The notes under the pieces were generated by a model. It made no database searches. It had not been told where the DNA came from and was given only the letters and a program-made list of their open reading frames with translations. Of a DNA stretch of 64,000 nucleotides, positions 49,864-59,033 are shown piece by piece. This stretch comes from Verrucomicrobiota bacterium. Its GTDB lineage: Bacteria > Verrucomicrobiota > Verrucomicrobiia > Limisphaerales > UBA9464. Location of the stretch: contig CANIZL010000010.1 of NCBI GenBank assembly GCA_947471985.1, positions 26,947 to 90,946 of the forward strand. Reading direction: 5' to 3'. Made by a program: the position numbers and the translations under genes. Position 1 is the stretch's first letter, and each line of letters starts with the position of its first letter.

Positions 49864-49934
49864 CATTCCGGGAACTACCCGGGCATCCGCAATTCCCGGT
49901 TGAGCAACCCGCCGATTCCACGAAGACTCGCGGC

Positions 49935-50993
49935 GTGTCGTTCCGAAGGCTCCGTCTCCCCTGCCTGCTCTTCACGTTGGTCCTGGCGGCCAGTGGCTGC
50001 CGGGCGCCCCTCCACCCGACGGCGGCACCCCCGGATCCCGAGCGGGCCCGCGCCCTGTCCGCCATGGAATCCGTGATGGGCCGCCTGCCGGGTCCGGAGC
50101 GCCGGTGTCCCTTGGAGGTGCGGAGGGAATCCGAAACCGATGAGGGCACGTACGTCCGGCAAAAATTGTCGTACCAGAGTGAGCCCGGAGATCGCGTGCC
50201 CGCCTACCTCCTGATTCCGAAAGCCGCGTTGGGCACGGCCCAGCGACGTTTTCCCGCGGTGCTGGCCCTGCATCAAACCCACGCGGCCGGGCAAAAGGTG
50301 GTGGTGGGCCTGGGCAACTCGCCGGACGACGAATACGGCGTCGAGTTGGTGCGACGCGGCTACGTCGTCCTGGCTCCGCCCTACACGCTGCTGGCCGAGT
50401 ATCAACCCAACCTGCGCGCCCTGGGGTGGGAAAGCGGCACGTTGAAGGCGGTTTGGAACAACATGCGTGGGCTCGACCTGCTGGCCACGCTGCCGTTTGT
50501 CCGGACCAACGGCTTCGCCGCCATCGGCCATTCACTGGGCGGTCACAACGGCTTGTTCACCGCCGCCTTCGACGACCGCCTCCGGGTGGTGGTGACCAGT
50601 TGCGGCTTTGATTCCTTCCGGGATTACTACGATGGCAACCCCTCGGTCTGGCAGCCTGAACGGGGCTGGTGCCAGACCCGCTATATGCCGCGGCTGGCGG
50701 CCTACGCCGGCCGGCTGGATCAACTGCCCTTTGATTTCCCCGAAGTGTTAACGGCGATTGCGCCGCGGGCGGTGTGGGTCAATGCACCGCTGCGCGACGA
50801 GAACTTCCGCTGGCGCAGCGTGGACCGGGTGACCGAAGCCGTGCAGGCCCGATTCACCCGACCCAATGGAGCGTCGCGGCTGGTCGTGGTTCATCCGGAC
50901 TCGCCCCATCGGTTTCCCCCGGAAATCCGGCAGGCCGCTTATGCGTTCATCGACCGCCAGCTCGCTCCGGGACCGCACCCCGCGAACCCATAA
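49935..50993 (+). CDS. Lipoprotein alpha/beta hydrolase (dienelactone-hydrolase/esterase-like)
   Basis: 352 residues from GTG 49935; the longer frame from 49818 would start inside the terminator and is rejected. The N-terminus is a lipoprotein signal (FRRLRLPCLLFTLVLAASGC, lipobox LAASGC with the acylated Cys). The mature domain has PAVLALHQTHAAGQKVVVG, DDEYGVELVRRGYVVLAPPYTLL and the nucleophile elbow IGHSLGGHNG with S200. The acid is probably in VWVNAPLRDENFRW and the His in VVHPDSPHRFPPE. It resembles the large alpha/beta hydrolases of PVC bacteria, with possible acetyl-xylan or lipid esterase activity. No other polysaccharide genes lie adjacent except the LamG protein upstream. Confidence 0.85.
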   Translation: MSFRRLRLPCLLFTLVLAASGCRAPLHPTAAPPDPERARALSAMESVMGRLPGPERRCPLEVRRESETDEGTYVRQKLSYQSEPGDRVPAYLLIPKAALGTAQRRFPAVLALHQTHAAGQKVVVGLGNSPDDEYGVELVRRGYVVLAPPYTLLAEYQPNLRALGWESGTLKAVWNNMRGLDLLATLPFVRTNGFAAIGHSLGGHNGLFTAAFDDRLRVVVTSCGFDSFRDYYDGNPSVWQPERGWCQTRYMPRLAAYAGRLDQLPFDFPEVLTAIAPRAVWVNAPLRDENFRWRSVDRVTEAVQARFTRPNGASRLVVVHPDSPHRFPPEIRQAAYAFIDRQLAPGPHPANP

Positions 50994-51053
50994 AATCGAC
51001 CACGATCGTCCCTTGCCGCCGCCCGATTGAACGGCGTCAATCAGCGGATTGCT

Positions 51054-52961
51054 ATGAGTTCCGAATCGCCAGGCATCGGCCCGGATCGCTCGTCCAAGAG
51101 TGGACGCAAACGGGTGCGCAAACGTCGGTCGACCGGGGAGAATTTCATGCTGCTCTCCCGGGATCGATTGACGTGGCGTGAGCTGTTGAAGACGGATCGC
51201 AAATTCGTGTTCCTGGTGTCCGTGCTGCTGGTCGCCGCCTTTGCCAGCCTGGTGATGCTGCCCCGCGTCTGGCGGGTGAGTCCGGCCGGCTTTTTTCCCA
51301 TCTTCCGGGTGAGTGGCGTCGGCCTGCTCCGGGAACGGTTGGCCATCCGTTCCGCGGAGGCCGCGGAGGCGCGCGGCGACCTTCCGCAGGCGCTGGAGAA
51401 CTGGCGACGAGCCATGATGGCGAATCCTGCGACAGTCCCCAGCAAACGCCGTTTTCTCGCCCTTTGCGTGCAACGTGGGACGACGGATCAGGATCCTGAT
51501 TCCACCCGGCAGCAGGTCCGGCAGTCCAGCCTGCTGCTGCGGCTGACCGGCACCAACCAGGCGGACCTTGAATTGACCGCCGCCGTCGCCCACGCGGTGG
51601 AGTGGGAGGAGTATACCGTGAAAACGCTGGGACGTCGACCGTTGGCGGAATTGTCGCCGGCCGGTCGAGCCACCCTCGCGGGAGCCCTTTTTGAACTGGA
51701 CGATTTCCCCGCGTTCCGGCGGGTGGCGGACGCGGATCCCGGTTTGTCCGATCCCGTGTTTACCCTGCAAAAGGCCGCGGTGGAGCTGATCATGGGCGGC
51801 ACCCCGTCCTCCGCCGGCTGGGCCCGCTTGGAGAGTGCGACTACCAATGCGGCTCAGGCCCGGCTCGCGGGGCATGCACAACTGGTGGCGGCGGCGTATT
51901 TGAGCGATGAGCCGCGATTCAATCAGGCTTGGGCCGTTCTGGAGGCCGCCCATGCCCTGCGTCCCCGGGATTCCGTGCGCCGATGGCAGCTGCTCTCGCA
52001 CTTGGGCCGCACCGAGGAGGCCGCCAGCAGCGCCCTGGCCTTCGATCTCCCCGCCCGCACCGCCCATGAAGCCATTCAGGTGGTGCGGGAACTGGATCGC
52101 ATCGGTCTCACCCCCAAAGCCATCCGCTACGGAGAGAGTGCCCTGGAGCAATTTCGGACCGAACCCGTGCTGTGGCGGGAGGTTGGACGCCTGATGGTGC
52201 GCGCATCCCCACCGGAAATCCTGATCCGTTTCGCCGCCAATCTCCGACTGGTGGATTGGGATGAGGAACAACAGATCGGAATTGCCAGTTACTATCTCGG
52301 GGTCGCCGAACATCGTTTGGGGCACACGGTCCGCGCGGATGAAGCCTTTGCGGAAGCGGCGGCCGACCCGGGTCTCCGGAACGTTCCGGTGCTCGCCCTG
52401 GAGTGTGCCAATACGATGCGACAGATGGGTTACGTGGAGCGGGCGGAACGAATCACTCAGACCATCCAAGCTGAAAATGCGAACGTGGCGGGGTTTTGGC
52501 CGCGCGTGCTGCGGGCTGCCCGTGACGCGCGTTCGGAGAGTTGGCTGTTGGATTCCGCGCGACGCGAGTATCAAACGTCCCCCACAAGTTCCCGCGCGCA
52601 ACAGCAATACCTGGACGCCTTGCTCTTGAATCGGACCAACACGAGCGAGGCCCTGAAGCTCGCCCAAACCTTGCGCCAGACCCTGCCGGAAGATCCGGCT
52701 CAGATCGTCGCTCTGGCCCGGACGCAGGCGCTGCTGGGTCAATGGGAGAACGTGCAGCGAACGCTGCAGGGCATGGACGAATCCACCTTGCAAAGCGCCG
52801 GATTGCCGACGCTCACCCGTTACCAGTTGGTCCGCGGTGAGGCCCTGGTGGAGTTGGGGCGACGCCGGGAGGCTGCGGTCGTGCTGGCCAAGGTCGATGC
52901 CACCCAGCTCTTTCCCGACGAGTTGCAGCGCTACCAACTGCTGCGGGAACGCGCCCGTTAA
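51054..52961 (+). CDS. TPR-like membrane-anchored protein
   Basis: 635 residues from ATG 51054. A basic N-terminus (SSKSGRKRVRKRRST) precedes one TM segment (FVFLVSVLLVAAFASLVML, about 58-76); the rest is a helical repeat solenoid. Repeats include LRERLAIRSAEAAEARGDLPQALENWRRAMMANP, LSHLGRTEEAASSALAFDLP, YYLGVAEHRLGHTVRADEAFAEAAADPG and ALARTQALLGQWENVQRTL, typical TPR helix pairs. Role probably scaffold or assembly for envelope proteins; none is known. It ends at a TAA that overlaps the stop of the convergent HupE-like gene by two bases. Confidence 0.83.
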   Translation: MSSESPGIGPDRSSKSGRKRVRKRRSTGENFMLLSRDRLTWRELLKTDRKFVFLVSVLLVAAFASLVMLPRVWRVSPAGFFPIFRVSGVGLLRERLAIRSAEAAEARGDLPQALENWRRAMMANPATVPSKRRFLALCVQRGTTDQDPDSTRQQVRQSSLLLRLTGTNQADLELTAAVAHAVEWEEYTVKTLGRRPLAELSPAGRATLAGALFELDDFPAFRRVADADPGLSDPVFTLQKAAVELIMGGTPSSAGWARLESATTNAAQARLAGHAQLVAAAYLSDEPRFNQAWAVLEAAHALRPRDSVRRWQLLSHLGRTEEAASSALAFDLPARTAHEAIQVVRELDRIGLTPKAIRYGESALEQFRTEPVLWREVGRLMVRASPPEILIRFAANLRLVDWDEEQQIGIASYYLGVAEHRLGHTVRADEAFAEAAADPGLRNVPVLALECANTMRQMGYVERAERITQTIQAENANVAGFWPRVLRAARDARSESWLLDSARREYQTSPTSSRAQQQYLDALLLNRTNTSEALKLAQTLRQTLPEDPAQIVALARTQALLGQWENVQRTLQGMDESTLQSAGLPTLTRYQLVRGEALVELGRRREAAVVLAKVDATQLFPDELQRYQLLRERAR

Positions 52962-54238
52962 AAGGGCATGAACCGGAGCTCAAACGCCCGGTCCACCAGC
53001 CAGGCGGTCGCGGTCACCGCAATCAGGCCGGAGCCGACTGGCAGCACCCCGCGCCGGTAGAACGAGGTTCGCCGTAGCGCGAAGGCAGCCGGGAGGAAAA
53101 CCGCCACCGCGGCGAGCTGGCCGGTCTCCACCCCCAAATTGAACCCCACCAACGGGGCGGCCAAGGCCGTCCCCGTGAGACCCAGTTCGCCGAGGGCATT
53201 GGCGAAACCGAAGCCATGGATCAAACCAAACGCGAACGGAATCGTAATGACCCGGCGCGTCGTCGGGGGCCGCGTGGGCGCGTCCATCGGGCCCGGTCGG
53301 GCCGGCCACAGATTGCGCACCGCCGCATAAACCACGCTCGCGGCGATGGCGCTTTCAATCAGCCGCGAGGGCGGCCGCGCCAACCCCAATGCGGCCAGCG
53401 CAAGGGTGAGCGAATGGGCGAGGGTAAATGCCGTCACCACCTTCAGCACCACCATCCAGGCGTCCCGAAAGCGCTCGACGGGCTGCCAATCGGCCCCGCT
53501 CCGTCGCAACACCGCGGGCAGCAGCAAGGCCGCCAGAAACAACAGGTGATCGTACCCCGACCAGATATGGTGGACGCCTTCGACGAAAAACTGCGCCAAG
53601 CCGCGGCTGGCTTCGGATCCGCCGCCCGATCTTCCGCTGGGGGCGACCAGGTTCACACTGGGCGACGCCGGTGACAGCAGCCCCGTGAAGCTTTCCGCCG
53701 CGAGGAGCTGATCCGTTCCCGGCGCGGTCACGTCGGCCACCCGCGCCCCCGACCACTGGACGTTGATCAGCGCCCGGTGCTGCGGGTCCAAATCGAAAAG
53801 ACAGCGATAGGTCAGCGTCAGTTGGGTCAACGGCGCCACGGCCTCCGTCGTGAACAGCAGGGAGGCGCACACGACTTCTTCGTGATTCACGAGCCGCAAG
53901 GGTTCCGGCACCAGAATCAGCCGTTCGCTGGCATTGGTCAGCGTGAGCCGGCGGGTGACGTAGTCGTTGAGATCGGGCTCGCGTCGCCGGAGATCGGCCC
54001 AGGTCAGTTTCCCGTCATCACTCGTATCCAAACCGAGGACGCCCTCCAGATCCTTCAGGGCCAGATCCAGCTGCAGGGTGACACTACGATTGGTCACCGT
54101 GAGCTGCAGCCAGGCGTCACTGGATCGGTGTGCCTGGACCTCCGGGGCGACCACGAGCAACAGCAGAACCCAGCGCCAGTATTTGGCGACGGTCTTGATC
54201 CGACTCGTAATGGCAGCAATCCGTCTCACGCCGGTCAA
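52958..54238 (-). CDS. HupE/UreJ-family membrane protein with N-terminal EF-hand-bearing domain
   Basis: 426 residues. A signal (RWVLLLLVVAPEVQAH) is followed by a soluble domain of about 190 residues (HRSSDAWLQLTVTNRSVTLQLDLALKDLEGVLGLDTSDDGKLTWADL); the DTSDDGKLTW part resembles an EF-hand Ca loop. The C-terminal membrane part (about 215-426) is of the HupE/UreJ_2 type: FVEGVHHIWSGYDHLLFLAALLLPAVL, VVLKVVTAFTLAHSLTLALAALG, IPFAFGLIHGFGFANALGELGL and GFNLGVETGQLAAVAVFLP. The conserved His residues (VEGVHHIWSGYDH, TAFTLAHS, GLIHGFGFA) suggest metal, perhaps nickel, binding or transport; classical HupE/UreJ serve hydrogenase or urease. Neither enzyme is in the window. It is convergent with the TPR gene. 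Confidence 0.82.
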   Translation of the reverse strand: MTGVRRIAAITSRIKTVAKYWRWVLLLLVVAPEVQAHRSSDAWLQLTVTNRSVTLQLDLALKDLEGVLGLDTSDDGKLTWADLRRREPDLNDYVTRRLTLTNASERLILVPEPLRLVNHEEVVCASLLFTTEAVAPLTQLTLTYRCLFDLDPQHRALINVQWSGARVADVTAPGTDQLLAAESFTGLLSPASPSVNLVAPSGRSGGGSEASRGLAQFFVEGVHHIWSGYDHLLFLAALLLPAVLRRSGADWQPVERFRDAWMVVLKVVTAFTLAHSLTLALAALGLARPPSRLIESAIAASVVYAAVRNLWPARPGPMDAPTRPPTTRRVITIPFAFGLIHGFGFANALGELGLTGTALAAPLVGFNLGVETGQLAAVAVFLPAAFALRRTSFYRRGVLPVGSGLIAVTATAWLVDRAFELRFMPF

Positions 54239-54345
54239 TGTAGACCTCGGAAACCGTCCGTTTCGAATCCCATTCGCGGTCTGGGACTGCGGGTACCCGG
54301 AAACGCGAGGTTTGGAACCGGGCCGGAATCCGGCTAAGAACCATC

Positions 54346-54579
54346 ATGGTCGCTCGCACACCGTTTGAAGATTCCGTCTGGGAGGCCCTTGCAGCCTTGG
54401 AGGCCGCCATCGCTGAAGGCCGTCCGCCGGCGCCCAATCCCGCTCTGCGCCCCGCCCTCGCCCGCGTGGAAGCCTTGACCCGCGAAGTGACGCCCGACGT
54501 GGATCCCCAACTGCGACATTTCCTCCAGCGCGGGAGTTTCCAAAAGGCCCGGCTCTGGCTGGAAGGTGTGCGCGATTAA
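54346..54579 (+). CDS. Small conserved-looking protein upstream of mnmE
   Basis: 77 residues (MVARTPFEDSVWEALAALEAAI, ending FLQRGSFQKARLWLEGVRD). It is helical, charged and without membrane segment or signal. It ends 31 nt before the mnmE start at 54611 (or overlaps it by 14 nt if GTG 54566 is used), and the codon composition matches genuine genes here. A small protein at this position fits a co-transcribed partner of mnmE. No family is recognised. The divergent HupE-like gene starts 107 bp away. Confidence 0.6.
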   Translation: MVARTPFEDSVWEALAALEAAIAEGRPPAPNPALRPALARVEALTREVTPDVDPQLRHFLQRGSFQKARLWLEGVRD

Positions 54580-54610
54580 GTGCCCCCAAAACGCCTCACA
54601 CCCCGCCGCT

Positions 54611-55993
54611 GTGCATCCCGTTTCGGACACCATTGCCGCGCTGGCCACCCCGTTGGGTGAAGGCGGCCTCGCCGTGCTGCGCGTCTCCGGCCCCGCCGCG
54701 TTCACCATCGTGGACGCCTGCTTCCGGCCGGCCGGCCCGCTCCACCGAAAACCTTCGGCCGCTCCCAGCCATACCGTGCACTACGGGCACGTGGAATGGG
54801 CCGGGCGGGTTTTGGATGATGTCCTGATTTCCGTTTTCCGGGGACCGCGAAGTTTCACCGGCGAGGATACGGTGGAGATATCCTGTCACGGCGGTGTGTT
54901 GATCACCCGTCTGGTGCTGGAAGCCCTGCTGGGCGCGGGGGCGCGGGCCGCCGAGCCCGGGGAATTCACCCAGCGGGCGTTTCTCAATGGGCGCATTGAT
55001 CTCGCCCAGGCCGAGGCCGTGGCGGATCTCATCCACGCCCGCACCGAACTCGCCCTGGGGGTCGCCCGTCAACAATTGGCCGGTCGACTCAGCGCCCGCA
55101 TCCGCACGCTCCGCGACGGTTTGATGAACCTGCTCGCGCACGTGGAGGCGCATCTCGATTTTCCCGACGAGGACATCGCTCCCGACACCGGCGCCGCGTT
55201 GCGCCGCCGCATTCACGTTTCGCTGGAGTTGCTCGACGAACTCCTGCGCACCGCGCCGGAAGGGCAGTTGCTGCGCCGCGGCCTGCGGGCGGCCATCATC
55301 GGTCGTCCGAATGCCGGGAAATCCTCGCTGCTGAACGTGCTGCTGGGCCATGACCGGGCCATCGTATCGCCCGTGGCGGGCACCACCCGCGATACCATCG
55401 AGGAGACCGCCAATGTGCGGGGTCTGCCGGTGGTGTTTGTCGACACCGCGGGACTCCGCGACGCCGCGGATGCGTTGGAGGTGGAAGGCATCCGCCGAAG
55501 CCGCGCCGCCGCGGACCGGGCGGAACTCTTGCTCCACGTGCTCGATGCCAGCGAAGTCCTGCACCCGGAGGACGCAGCCCGATTGACGGAGTTCGCCGCC
55601 CGGCCCCGCTTGCTGGTACTCAACAAGTCCGATCTACCCCGTCGCCTCGTGCTGCCCGCGGATGCGGTGGGCACCACGACCGTGGTGGAAGTGGCGTGTA
55701 CCACGGGAGCCGGCGTGGAAGCGCTGAAGGATGCGTTGAAGGCGGCCGTTTGGCGGGGCGGTGTCGGCTCGGAGGCTCTGGAAGTAGCCATCAACGCCCG
55801 TCATCAGGACGCGCTAACCCGCGCCCGCGCCGCGTTGCAACGGGCCGATCAGGCGTGGCAGGCGCAGGTCACGCTGGAATGCATCGCCGCCGATCTGCGT
55901 CTGGCCGTAACGGCCGTGGGCGAAGTCGTCGGCGCCACCAGCACGGAAGATCTGTTGGATCGGATCTTCAGTACCTTCTGCCTCGGAAAATAA
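54611..55993 (+). CDS. mnmE: tRNA uridine-5-carboxymethylaminomethyl modification GTPase MnmE (TrmE)
   Basis: 460 residues from GTG 54611, so that the family-typical DTIAALATPLGEGGLAVLRVSG begins at residue 5; a GTG at 54566 is an alternative. With MnmG it makes cmnm5U34 in tRNA wobble positions. N-terminal folate-binding domain: GEDTVEISCHGG and GEFTQRAFLNGRIDLAQAEAVADLIHA. The G domain inserted in the helical domain has G1 GRPNAGKSSLLN, G3 DTAGLRDA and G4 NKSD. The C-terminus ends FSTFCLGK, the CxGK motif with the functional Cys. Length is usual (E. coli 454). It is convergent with argF, 45 bp between the ends. Confidence 0.95.
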   Translation: MHPVSDTIAALATPLGEGGLAVLRVSGPAAFTIVDACFRPAGPLHRKPSAAPSHTVHYGHVEWAGRVLDDVLISVFRGPRSFTGEDTVEISCHGGVLITRLVLEALLGAGARAAEPGEFTQRAFLNGRIDLAQAEAVADLIHARTELALGVARQQLAGRLSARIRTLRDGLMNLLAHVEAHLDFPDEDIAPDTGAALRRRIHVSLELLDELLRTAPEGQLLRRGLRAAIIGRPNAGKSSLLNVLLGHDRAIVSPVAGTTRDTIEETANVRGLPVVFVDTAGLRDAADALEVEGIRRSRAAADRAELLLHVLDASEVLHPEDAARLTEFAARPRLLVLNKSDLPRRLVLPADAVGTTTVVEVACTTGAGVEALKDALKAAVWRGGVGSEALEVAINARHQDALTRARAALQRADQAWQAQVTLECIAADLRLAVTAVGEVVGATSTEDLLDRIFSTFCLGK

Positions 55994-56038
55994 CGACCGT
56001 GAGTTAACCACCGGCAGTTGCCGCCGTCGACAGCAGGC

Positions 56039-57004
56039 CTACGCCAGCATCCAGGCGATGATCGCCTTCTGCACGTGGAGCCGGTTCTCGGCCTCGGCAA
56101 AAATCGTGTCCGCGTGGGCTTCGAGCGTGGGCTCGTCGATCTCCAGTCCGCGATACGCCGGCAGACAGTGCATCACCAGAACTTCCGGCCGGGCCAGATC
56201 GATGAGTCCCTGATTGATCTGATAACCGGTGAGGTCCTGCAGGCGGGCGGCCTTCTCGGCTTCCTTGCCCATGGAAACCCAGACGTCGGTGTAGAGAAGA
56301 TCAGCCCGGCGGGAAGCCAGCTTCACGTCCTCGATCAATTCAAGCATTCCCGCGCCGATGGGCATGCGCTCGGTGATGGACGTACGCGCGTGTTGATCCC
56401 AATCCGCCGCGTCTCCGGCGCCGGCACGGCGCAGCACCGCGGGAGCCGGCCAATACTTCTTCGGCGCCGCAATGCGCAGTTCAAATCCCAAACGCGCGGC
56501 GGCAAAGATCCACGAGGCCGGCACATTGCACGCGCCATCGCCAATGAAGGTCACGACCTTGCCGGCGATCGATTCCCGCCGGCGTTCCTCAAAGGTGAAG
56601 ATGTCCGTCAGGATCTGGCAGGGATGTTCGTCGTCGGTCAGCGCGTTGACCGTGGGGATGCCGCTATACGTGGCGAACTCCTCCACATCATGCTGGGCAA
56701 AGGTGCGAATGACCGCGCCGTGCAGCATGCGACCGAGCACACGGGCCGTGTCGCGGATCGGTTCGCCCCGGCCGAGCTGGATATCCGTGGCACTCAGGAA
56801 CAGTGCGTCCCCGCCGAGCTCCCGGATGCCGACCTCAAAGCTGACCCGGGTGCGCGTGGACGATTTGGAAAAGATCAGCCCCCAGGTCTGCCCGGAGAGC
56901 GGGCGGGTGTGGGAGGTGCGGTGCGCCTTGAACTCGGCGACGCGATTCAAGATCGCGCGCATTTCGGTGCCCGTTAACTTTTCCAGACTTAGCAGATGCT
57001 TCAT
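56039..57004 (-). CDS. argF: Ornithine carbamoyltransferase
   Basis: 321 residues from ATG 57004 (MKHLLSLEKLTGTEMRAIL); the 17 codons before are not needed. It makes citrulline from ornithine and carbamoyl phosphate in arginine synthesis, as a cytoplasmic trimer. Motifs: carbamoyl-phosphate site FSKSSTRTRVSFEVG, DDEHPCQILTD, ornithine-side loop TDVWVSMGKE and HCLPAYRG with the catalytic Cys. VTFIGDGACNVPASW matches the usual GDGNNVAHS region with an unusual Ala-Cys instead of Asn; this is in a loop and may not affect function. No other arg genes adjoin. A strong GC hairpin sits in the leader (57044-57064). Confidence 0.93.
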   Translation of the reverse strand: MKHLLSLEKLTGTEMRAILNRVAEFKAHRTSHTRPLSGQTWGLIFSKSSTRTRVSFEVGIRELGGDALFLSATDIQLGRGEPIRDTARVLGRMLHGAVIRTFAQHDVEEFATYSGIPTVNALTDDEHPCQILTDIFTFEERRRESIAGKVVTFIGDGACNVPASWIFAAARLGFELRIAAPKKYWPAPAVLRRAGAGDAADWDQHARTSITERMPIGAGMLELIEDVKLASRRADLLYTDVWVSMGKEAEKAARLQDLTGYQINQGLIDLARPEVLVMHCLPAYRGLEIDEPTLEAHADTIFAEAENRLHVQKAIIAWMLA

Positions 57005-57525
57005 GACGGCAAACACGCCCCGGAGTCTCGTCCCCAAGGCAAAGGCCCCGCGCACGGCGGGGCCGGAAAGGGTATCAATACCACCGGCCAGCCGGATTTG
57101 TCACGCGAGAAATTGAGAAAGAAAGCACCGCCGCCGCCACGGGCCTCCCCACGACTTCCGGGTCTGGATTCCGCGCGCTTTCCCCCCGTCACCGAGCCGG
57201 ATCAGCGGTGGCCGGGCCCATCGCCGCCCTGTGCCAGGACCTCGCCGATTCGCTCCGCGGAGCGCTCCCGGCGGCGTGAGGACCGGCGAGATTCCCGCGG
57301 GTTGAAATCTAATCCGTAGCATCCCCGAAAAATCTCATAGTGCATCAAGGATGGATTTCCTCACCCGGATGGCCCGGCACCGGAGAACCCAGTTGCCAAA
57401 TTCGGACCACCCCGAGCACGACCTCCGGCCAGGGGAGATCCTTCGGCCGCGTTCGTCTGTCCTTTGCCAGGAGCCCGGCGCATCGGCAGACTTGCCCAGC
57501 AACCATCGATCCACTGATCCCCGCC
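57005..57525. other. 521-bp gap between divergent argF and PQQ-propeller genes
   Basis: No gene is supported. The plus-strand frame that extends the PQQ gene upstream to 57340 is not coding-like. The gap contains one perfect hairpin (57044-57064) in the argF leader and must hold the promoters of both neighbours. A TCTAAT hexamer near 57307 resembles a -10 box but lacks a good -35. Confidence 0.5.
57044..57064 (-). promoter_or_regulatory. Hairpin in the argF leader
   Basis: Perfect 8-bp arms GGCCCCGC (57044-57051) and GCGGGGCC (57057-57064) with a 5-base loop, 40-60 nt before the argF ATG on the minus strand. On that strand the stem is followed by TTTGCCTT. It may be an attenuator or structured leader, or simply GC-rich coincidence. 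Confidence 0.3.
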
Positions 57526-58893
57526 ATGGCAACACCCAAAGCGTTCACCGGAAAAATCCCCAGCGGTCGCTCTCTGCTGGCGTGGCTGCTGGCATCGACC
57601 GCCCTGTTGGCCGGGGAACCTGTCCTGCCACCCAGCCCGGGGGTCCTCACGAACTGGGCGCAATGGCGGGGGCCGTCGGCGAACGGAGTCTCCACCACCG
57701 CCAATCCACCCACGCAGTGGAGCGAATCCTCCAACGTGCGTTGGAAGGTCGAACTCCCCGGACACGGCCATTCTTCGCCGATTGTTTTTGGGGACCGGGT
57801 GTATGTGCTGATGGCCGCGCCGTTTGGCGCAGCGCTGCCGGCGGTGCTGGATCAAGCGCCGGGCGTGCACGACAGCGTACCGGTCACCCATCGCTTTCGC
57901 TACAGTGTGGCCGCACTGAATCGAGCGACCGGCCAGACCGTTTGGCAAAAGGTCGTTAGGGAAGAATGGCCCCATGAAGGCGGTCACACCACCGGAAGCC
58001 CGGCCTCACATTCACCCGTCACCGATGGCGCCCGCATCTACGCGCTCTTCGGTTCGCGCGGATTGTATTGCCTCGACACCGCCGGCACCGTGCTCTGGGA
58101 AACCCAGCTGGGTCGAATGCAGACCTTGCACGCTCACGGGGAAGGCAGTTCGCCCGTGCTCCACGGCGACACCCTGATTGTGAATTGGGATCACCAGGGC
58201 GAATCGTTCCTCTATGCCTTCGACAAATTGACCGGCCGCCAGCGCTGGAAAGTGGCGCGGGATGAAAAGACCTCCTGGTCCACGCCCCTGGTCGTGGAGC
58301 ATCAGGGCCGAACCCAGATCGTGATCAGCGCCACCCAGCGCATCCGCGGCTACAATTTGTCCGATGGTGCCTTGCTGTGGGAATGCGGCGGGCTGTCGGA
58401 CAATGTGGTGTCGTCGCCGGTGTATCACGACGGACTGGTAATCGCCGGCAACAGCTATGTCCGGCAGGCAATGCTGGCCATCCGCTTGGACGGGGCGCAC
58501 GGTGATATCACGACCACGGATCGCGTGGCCTGGCGGCTGAACCGGCTCACGCCCTATGTCTCTTCGCCGCTGCTCTACGACCACACGCTGTATTTTGTGC
58601 GGCACAATCAAAACGTGCTGTCCCGGCTGGATCCCGCGACCGGCGAACCCCGCGGGGAACCGTTGCGATTGGAAGCGATTCGCGATTTCATCTTTGCCTC
58701 CCCGGTGGGCGCTGCGGGACGCATCTATGTCACGGCCCGCGACGGCGTGACGGTGGTGTTGCGCCACGACGCGTCCAACGCGGTGCTCGCGGTCAACCGC
58801 CTGGACGACACGTTCAGCGCTTCCGCAGCCGTGGCGGGACGGGAGCTGTTTCTCCGCGGCGAAAAATATCTCTACTGCCTCGCGGAAAAGTAG
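57526..58893 (+). CDS. Secreted PQQ-like beta-propeller protein
   Basis: 455 residues from ATG 57526, which opens a signal peptide (GRSLLAWLLASTALLAGEP); upstream codons to 57340 are rejected. The mature part starts with the pattern NWAQWRGPSANGVSTTANPPTQWSESSNVRWKVELPGHGHSSPIVFGDRVYVL, typical for PQQ-like propellers that are common in Verrucomicrobia and Planctomycetes. Blades recur with the GTVLWETQLG / LTGRQRWKVARDEK / GALLWECGG type of repeat. There are no PQQ-dehydrogenase catalytic residues; the fold is more like BamB and may bind partner proteins. The gene stands alone, 140 bp before the MoxR operon. Confidence 0.86.
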   Translation: MATPKAFTGKIPSGRSLLAWLLASTALLAGEPVLPPSPGVLTNWAQWRGPSANGVSTTANPPTQWSESSNVRWKVELPGHGHSSPIVFGDRVYVLMAAPFGAALPAVLDQAPGVHDSVPVTHRFRYSVAALNRATGQTVWQKVVREEWPHEGGHTTGSPASHSPVTDGARIYALFGSRGLYCLDTAGTVLWETQLGRMQTLHAHGEGSSPVLHGDTLIVNWDHQGESFLYAFDKLTGRQRWKVARDEKTSWSTPLVVEHQGRTQIVISATQRIRGYNLSDGALLWECGGLSDNVVSSPVYHDGLVIAGNSYVRQAMLAIRLDGAHGDITTTDRVAWRLNRLTPYVSSPLLYDHTLYFVRHNQNVLSRLDPATGEPRGEPLRLEAIRDFIFASPVGAAGRIYVTARDGVTVVLRHDASNAVLAVNRLDDTFSASAAVAGRELFLRGEKYLYCLAEK

Positions 58894-59033
58894 CGGCCTG
58901 CCCTGCACGCCGGCGGGCTGAGTTCGCCAGATTTCCGTCCAGCGAGATGGGTCATGAGCACCCTCTGAATCCCGCATCGATTTCGTGAGCGGCCGCCGCC
59001 GCCGTGGTCCAATCCGCAACACACCGCCGGACC

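Noticed and set aside
49818..49934. N-terminal extension of the hydrolase frame
   Set aside because: It would start inside the upstream terminator hairpin, and the lipoprotein signal begins at GTG 49935.
50748..52937. 729-codon minus-strand open frame
   Set aside because: Antisense to the TPR-like gene; composition is Gly/Arg/His-rich and it crosses into the hydrolase gene. Typical GC-rich shadow.
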